A stretch of 64,000 nucleotides of DNA, from assembly GCF_000003815.2 (NCBI RefSeq), contig NC_049990.1:13685275-13749274 (forward strand). Direction: 5' to 3'. Shown here piece after piece: positions 61,501 through 64,000 of the stretch. Under the pieces are notes generated by a model that saw only the letters and a list, made by a program, of their open reading frames with translations, ran no database searches and was not told the origin of the DNA. Made by a program: the position numbers and the translations under genes. Position 1 is the first letter of the stretch, and every line of letters begins with the position of its first letter. The DNA comes from Branchiostoma floridae (lineage: Eukaryota; Chordata; Leptocardii; Amphioxiformes; Branchiostomatidae).

Positions 61501-61988
61501 TTAGACTCTGTCTTCCTAGCACATTGCATTGATCAGTGCCAGTTATAATAAACAAGTACATACTTTGTCCTGGTACGTTATCAGTAATATCAGGGCTTCG
61601 TTTTCTTTCCAGTTCGTCGCTATTTGTCTGTCTGGAACTGTCCATATCATAGGCATAATATATATGTTGTTACGACTGATGAATACGTAAATACGTCAAA
61701 CAGTATGTTACCTACGGTCACTATTTTTCAGAGTGCTATACCGGAAAAGGAGAGACCTACCGTGGTACAACATCTCTGACCTGGACAGGGCATACCTGCC
61801 AAAAGTGGAGCTCCCAAAAACCCTATACGCACAAGTTCACCCCAGAGGCCTACCCTAACTCCGACCTGACCAACAACTATTGCAGAAACCCTAACCCGGC
61901 CCACGACCACGCCCCGTGGTGCTACACTACTTCACCAAAGAAGAGATGGGCGTTCTGCGCCATACCAAAATGTCTCAACAGCAAATGA
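45025..61988 (+). CDS. Gene B: secreted ADAM-like metalloprotease with disintegrin, CUB and two kringles (18 coding exons, 678 codons)
   Basis: Exons: 45025-45090, 45644-45730, 46134-46235, 47083-47157, 47594-47772, 48181-48280, 48922-49012, 49589-49664, 52073-52154, 52853-52921, 53910-54008, 54239-54314, 55490-55641, 55973-56103, 58758-58852, 60340-60588, 60926-60976, 61732-61988. All junctions are GT-AG and in phase, and the frame is open throughout. Layout in residues: signal peptide 1-19, short pro-like segment 20-65, reprolysin-type catalytic domain about 66-285, N-terminal half of a disintegrin 292-342, CUB 368-493, kringle 497-574, linker 577-593, kringle 595-674. There is no transmembrane segment and no ADAM cysteine-rich domain, so a secreted protease is likely. 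ADAMs cleave extracellular proteins and kringles and CUB domains bind partners; the substrate here is unknown. An acceptor-like ttacag at 45011-45016 suggests an upstream non-coding exon. Confidence 0.88.
46134..49664 (+). CDS. Gene B exons 3-8: reprolysin-like zinc metalloprotease domain
   Basis: [53 protein letters not shown] aligns well with the start of adamalysin domains (KYIELVLVAD...INIRVALVGLEIW). Exon 6 has the IGHA.GDLCEMF block. Exon 7 holds the zinc site [11 protein letters not shown] (residues 221-231, 48973-49005): three zinc histidines and the catalytic Glu222 are present. Position 8 is His instead of the usual Gly, and Pro follows the third His instead of Asp. Exon 8 has the Met-turn SSCTM (Met255). 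The zincin fold is well supported and activity is likely but unproven. Confidence 0.88.
47311..47458. repeat. (TG)n microsatellite in intron 4 of gene B
   Basis: Imperfect TG/CG-rich tract. It yields spurious Cys/Val ORFs. Confidence 0.92.
48738..48873. repeat. Hairpin element, copy 1
   Basis: The arm 'ggtaacggttacttaagcaa..ggaaacggtc' is complementary to 'gactgtttccaaaatcat..ttgctttagtaactgttacc'. The same family lies at 53697-53847. Confidence 0.75.
49047..49335. mobile_element. Inverted-repeat element close to the exon 7 donor
   Basis: Left end 'tttacacacgcgtttttgagtc', right end 'gactctaaaaacgtgtgtgtag'. Short internal gagtcgactc-type repeats. The first arm begins 35 bp after the donor of the zinc-site exon. 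Confidence 0.7.
49773..49955 (+). repeat. 5' LTR with tRNA-like pol III boxes
   Basis: Contains tggttagcacgttgg (49844-49858, A-box-like) and a perfect B box ggttcgaatcc (49890-49900) in a cloverleaf-like context. Confidence 0.85.
50060..50236 (+). repeat. 3' LTR with the same tRNA-like boxes
   Basis: Near-identical to the 5' LTR. One change in the anticodon-loop-like position (tttgtgatcc to tttgtcatcc) and a 6-bp deletion near the start. Confidence 0.85.
50245..51800 (+). repeat. Dispersed repeat family X, copies in intron 8 (interrupted by a gap)
   Basis: At least three tandem, diverged blocks share 'gttcgca.ctgtatctg.atgttcccgttgtc' (50300, 50550, 50860) and 'cacccct.caaa'. The stretch ends with 'actatgttacctacggtcac' at 51780-51799. 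Confidence 0.7.
50596..50695. other. Assembly gap (100 N)
   Basis: Run of 100 N within tandem repeat family X. Confidence 1.
52073..52154 (+). CDS. Gene B exon 9: end of the protease domain
   Basis: The acceptor atattctgtttcag gives the only frame that continues exon 8 in phase and reaches [11 protein letters not shown], which matches the CLxNxP motif closing the adamalysin domain before the disintegrin. Longer open frames here (51782-52128) read through the intron and were not used. Confidence 0.8.
52853..54314 (+). CDS. Gene B exons 10-12: truncated disintegrin domain
   Basis: Exons 10 and 11 encode [19 protein letters not shown] and [28 protein letters not shown], the canonical first half of a disintegrin. 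The second half, which normally carries the RGD/ECD integrin loop and six more cysteines, is absent. Exon 12 instead supplies a Ser/Arg linker ([18 protein letters not shown]). Integrin binding through the usual loop is therefore unlikely. Confidence 0.85.
53331..53488. mobile_element. Foldback element related to 31440-31719
   Basis: The left arm 'gtttcggcgaccctctgtcaccttcttcatggcaata' is complementary to the right arm ending at about 53488. Confidence 0.8.
53697..53847. repeat. Hairpin element, copy 2
   Basis: Arms start 'atacgccataaagcagt' and end in its near complement 'actgatttttggcgtat'. The inner part 'tttggaaacggt' matches the copy at 48738-48873. Confidence 0.8.
54851..55351. mobile_element. 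501-bp MITE in intron 12 of gene B
   Basis: Ends acactaccaaaaatg and its exact complement, with further imperfect pairing of 'ttttttcttgttttgctt' inwards. The interior is AT-rich with 'aagaaa..ttcttg' repeats. No clear target-site duplication. Confidence 0.8.
55490..58852 (+). CDS. Gene B exons 13-15: CUB domain
   Basis: Strands [37 protein letters not shown] and RYCTP, then [19 protein letters not shown], match the CUB fold. The second disulfide pair (C432, C454) is present and the first pair is missing. The block enters and leaves in phase 1, the hallmark of a shuffled module. CUB domains usually mediate protein binding in proteases such as BMP1 or C1r/C1s. Confidence 0.88.
56303..56970 (-). 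repeat. Module M plus ~135-bp array, opposite orientation to 14890-15760
   Basis: Starts with module M at 56303-56370, then 'gcaagaatggact..ccagtacaccccatgt.aatttgca.attagacca' recurs at about 56442, 56660 and 56820. It is the inverse of the array in gene A intron 4. Confidence 0.75.
57215..57570 (+). repeat. ~163-bp repeat family, second locus
   Basis: 'tacaggagccaaaagtgtc', 'gcattttgttgtactgtatgcc' and 'tttcagctcaattggttgta' recur twice, matching 11320-11760. Confidence 0.8.
57600..58025. other. Gene B intron 14, no gene recognised
   Basis: A 102-codon ORF at 57726-58034 has no domain signature and no splice fit with gene B. Treated as non-coding. Confidence 0.4.
58036..58160. repeat. (CA)n/(CG)n microsatellite
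   Basis: CA-rich with a CGCG core. Confidence 0.95.
58389..58620. repeat. (CA)n microsatellite, long
   Basis: CA tract with AAACAC and CATACA variants, giving long artefactual ORFs on both strands. Confidence 0.95.
58860..59890. other. Gene B intron 15, AT-rich
   Basis: Contains loosely repeated 'caaaa..gccatttt' segments and a short 'cttccgttgctatgg..ccatagaaac' inverted pair near 59090-59140. No gene. Confidence 0.4.
59894..60090. mobile_element. 197-bp MITE rich in TTCGCGGT motifs
   Basis: Ends 'tactgtaattgcattta' and 'atttctgcatttacagta' are complementary with few mismatches, with TA at the outer edge. At least six TTCGCGGT or CCGCGAA motifs lie inside. Confidence 0.85.
60340..60588 (+). 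CDS. Gene B exon 16: kringle 1
   Basis: One 249-nt exon, phase 1-1, encodes a full kringle with six cysteines (C497, C518, C546, C557, C569, C574). Hallmarks are [21 protein letters not shown] and [16 protein letters not shown]. Kringles bind lysine-containing or anionic ligands in plasminogen-type proteins. The ligand here is unknown. Confidence 0.95.
60926..60976 (+). CDS. Gene B exon 17: inter-kringle linker
   Basis: Fifty-one nt, phase 1-1, adding a 17-residue amphipathic linker ([17 protein letters not shown]). It can be skipped without changing the frame, so alternative splicing is possible. Confidence 0.8.
61155..61722 (+). repeat. Dispersed repeat family X, copy abutting exon 18
   Basis: Starts 'actctgtgaccggagagtaa' and ends 'agtatgttacctacggtcac' at about 61722, 10 bp before the exon 18 coding start. 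Confidence 0.75.
61732..61988 (+). CDS. Gene B exon 18: kringle 2 and stop
   Basis: Opens [20 protein letters not shown] and continues with [18 protein letters not shown] and [21 protein letters not shown]. All six kringle cysteines are present. The stop TGA is at 61986-61988. The acceptor (ctatttttcag) lies within 10 bp of the end of repeat family X. Confidence 0.95.
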
Positions 61989-62034
61989 ATTTGATAACCT
62001 CCTCCGGAGGCATTCATCTTGGTGTGTAGACGTG

Positions 62035-62410
62035 TGTGTTTATGAATAAGAAGAACTTTATTGCACGACAATTGAATATGATACAATGTATGGCAACAAC
62101 TATTACACAAAGTGCAAAATAGAGGTGTAGGATAAAGCTTTACAACCTAGTAAACATAACAATAAGGGCCAACATAATTCTTCGATATAGTATTGCAATG
62201 GAGTAGACTAAACATAAGTTTCGGTATTCTTTCTAAAAGCAGAGCAATCCTTGATATATTTGCCTATTTTTGCATCATGAGAGTTCTGACATCCAAAGAT
62301 ATATACAAATCCGTCTGTAGCATCGAGTCTCTTGAAATCTGCTGTACTGGATTCGAGAACTGTGAATAACTCATTACGTGAAATAGCGTATCTAGAACAT
62401 TTCATTATAA
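62035..62410 (-). mobile_element. LINE 3' fragment
   Basis: The reverse-strand ORF 62208-62405 (RNELFTVLESSTADFKRL, KIGKYIKDCSAFRK) is a LINE C-terminal tail. It is followed on the minus strand by a 3' UTR ending aataaagttcttcttattc at about 62040. Confidence 0.7.
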
Positions 62411-62974
62411 AGTGAAATTCATCTTAAATCTGCCATTCAAATTAAATGAACAGAAAGGACAGAACCTTTGATCAGGGGATACATTGCAGTATATGTGTGC
62501 ATACGTATGTCTGTACGTTTTAAGTTTCCGGATGTAAGAACATGATTATTGACTATTTACCGACTTTCTATTGGTTAAACGTACTTCTTTTTACGTTTTT
62601 CTATATCCTTTCAGGAAGGCAACCATATATCGATTCAGAATGCCATCATATCCCCAGGAGTTTTAAGTGTATGTTTTCCCAGGTATAATTTTAGAGATTG
62701 CTGTTTTCTTTATTTGTTTTAGGGGGGTCGTTTGTTCAGTATCTGACGACTTTTGGTGTCTTTATGATAATATAAAGTATGGTCTATTGTAGTTAATATT
62801 TTGTAGTTGTAACCTTATTTGTATTATTAATATGGCAATACCACAATTCGTTCGTGTTGAGTAATAATTATTTGTCATGTTTTTTTTTTCAATTAAAGTA
62901 CATGCATTTAATTCAGAGATAAATGTCCAAAGCGATGTCTATTATTGTCTGTTTGTTTTAAGCCGGTGTGACAG

Positions 62975-64000
62975 GGATTTCGCCCCCCCTGGGATTTCGC
63001 CCCCCCGGGGGGCGAGATCACTAGCGTTTTCGCCCCCCTTTAGGGTTTTCGCCCCCCCCCCCCCCCAAGAGCAGCTGGTTGCTACATATTACAGGTGCGC
63101 TACCTGGTACTATACTGCACCTGGGGAGTAACGTATATGGTGTGTTACCTGGTACCTATATGGCATCTTGTTACCGTACCGTAAGATGTCATACCTCGAA
63201 AGTCGATACTATATTGTTCGGTGCAAACATGACATTGACGTGAAAAAGACAATTTTTGCAGCTGAGGTGGCTTAAAAACAGTGTTACTGCGAACGTATAA
63301 ACACCGTCTATGGTACGGAATACGTCAGGTATATGTTTTCAATTTGTCACAGTGTTTTCTTTCTTGTGCTGGAAACATTTCCAAAGCACTAACAAAAACA
63401 CACGTGAATAATAGTTTCTCATTATAAACACTATCTACGCGCAAGTTGATATAGCTGTTGCTAAATGCGACACAAACACTGGTAAAGTACTAGTCTTAAG
63501 AAACACTAGTAAATGCATCAGTTCCTAAATACTAGAAAAAAACAGTCATTTTGGAGGTGAAGATATCCCTTGGCCAGGTGCATATACCAAAATGTGCGTT
63601 ATTCTAATTAATACCTAATATTTGCATAATTAATAAAGACATTACATAGTTCTTTTGTGGTCACTTCATGGTAGAGACCTTATATTGGAGAAGTATAGGT
63701 TGCTTGAGGACAGGTGAATACAATGAAATACATCTTATGTTAAGACTCAGGTATATGCAATGATGGGAATACAAGGGACCCAACCCTCCTTGTCTGAAAC
63801 AATTAGTTCAACTATCTTATTACCATGTAATTACGTTAATATTGATACTATGAATGGAGTTATGTATCAAACTCGTGTACCTATATCATTCTGAAACTGC
63901 ATTTTGTGATTTATACCACTCAACTTCTAAAATGTCATGTAAACCCGTTTTTTTTTGGGGGGGGGGCGAAATCGCTAAAGGGGGGCGAGGTAGGGGGGCG
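62975..64000. mobile_element. Inverted-repeat element with 'TTTCGCCCCCC' ends, cut by the window edge
   Basis: The left end has several ttcgcccccc blocks (62977-63066). The right edge of the window (63951-64000) has the complementary ggggggcgaaatcgctaaag blocks. The interior is AT-rich with no ORF of note. The right terminus lies outside the window. Confidence 0.65.

Overview
This is a eukaryotic, intron-rich genomic window, almost certainly from an invertebrate deuterostome and most likely a lancelet (Branchiostoma). That is inferred from the domain repertoire (MACPF, C-type lectin, GCC2/GCC3, WSC-like and kringle modules in shuffled combinations), short coding exons with GT-AG introns, dense tRNA-derived SINEs, 5'-truncated LINEs and small inverted-repeat elements. 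There are four assembly gaps (7107-7206, 11761-11926, 30176-30275, 50596-50695). No database search was possible. All exon models were built by hand from reading frame, splice dinucleotides and phase continuity.

Two large multi-exon genes lie head to tail on the + strand. Gene A (7465-34583, 23 proposed coding exons) has a signal peptide, a MACPF/perforin-type region, a FAMeT-like beta-rich region, cysteine-rich exons, a GCC2/GCC3-type repeat exon, a C-type lectin domain with EPN and WND sugar/calcium motifs, and a WSC-like cysteine domain. It looks like a secreted lectin-guided pore-forming or complement-like immune effector. In this assembly its reading frame is broken by a perfect 26-bp tandem duplication in exon 7.

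Gene B (45025-61988, 18 coding exons, 678 codons, intact) has a signal peptide and almost no prodomain. It continues with a reprolysin/ADAM-like zinc metalloprotease whose zinc motif is non-canonical, a half-length disintegrin domain, a CUB domain and two kringles. I know of no described ADAM with CUB plus kringles, so this is the strongest candidate for something undescribed.

Region by region: 1-7464 is intergenic (possibly one exon tip at the left edge), with a diverged ~195-bp repeat, a duplicated ~1-kb block, a LINE fragment and a SINE. 7465-34583 is gene A; its introns hold a 16-copy 85-bp minisatellite, mariner-like and other inverted-repeat elements, and a LINE tail that supplies the splice acceptor region of exon 20. 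34584-45016 is intergenic, with 30-bp minisatellite arrays open on both strands, a transposon inserted in one of them, and a tandem segmental duplication in which one copy later received a LINE. 45017-61988 is gene B; its introns hold a complete miniature LTR retrotransposon (49773-50236) whose LTRs carry a tRNA-like pol III promoter. 61989-64000 has a reverse-strand LINE 3' end and the start of an inverted-repeat element.

The two genes plausibly act in the same extracellular setting (humoral innate immunity or haemolymph proteolysis), but adjacency is the only link visible here.
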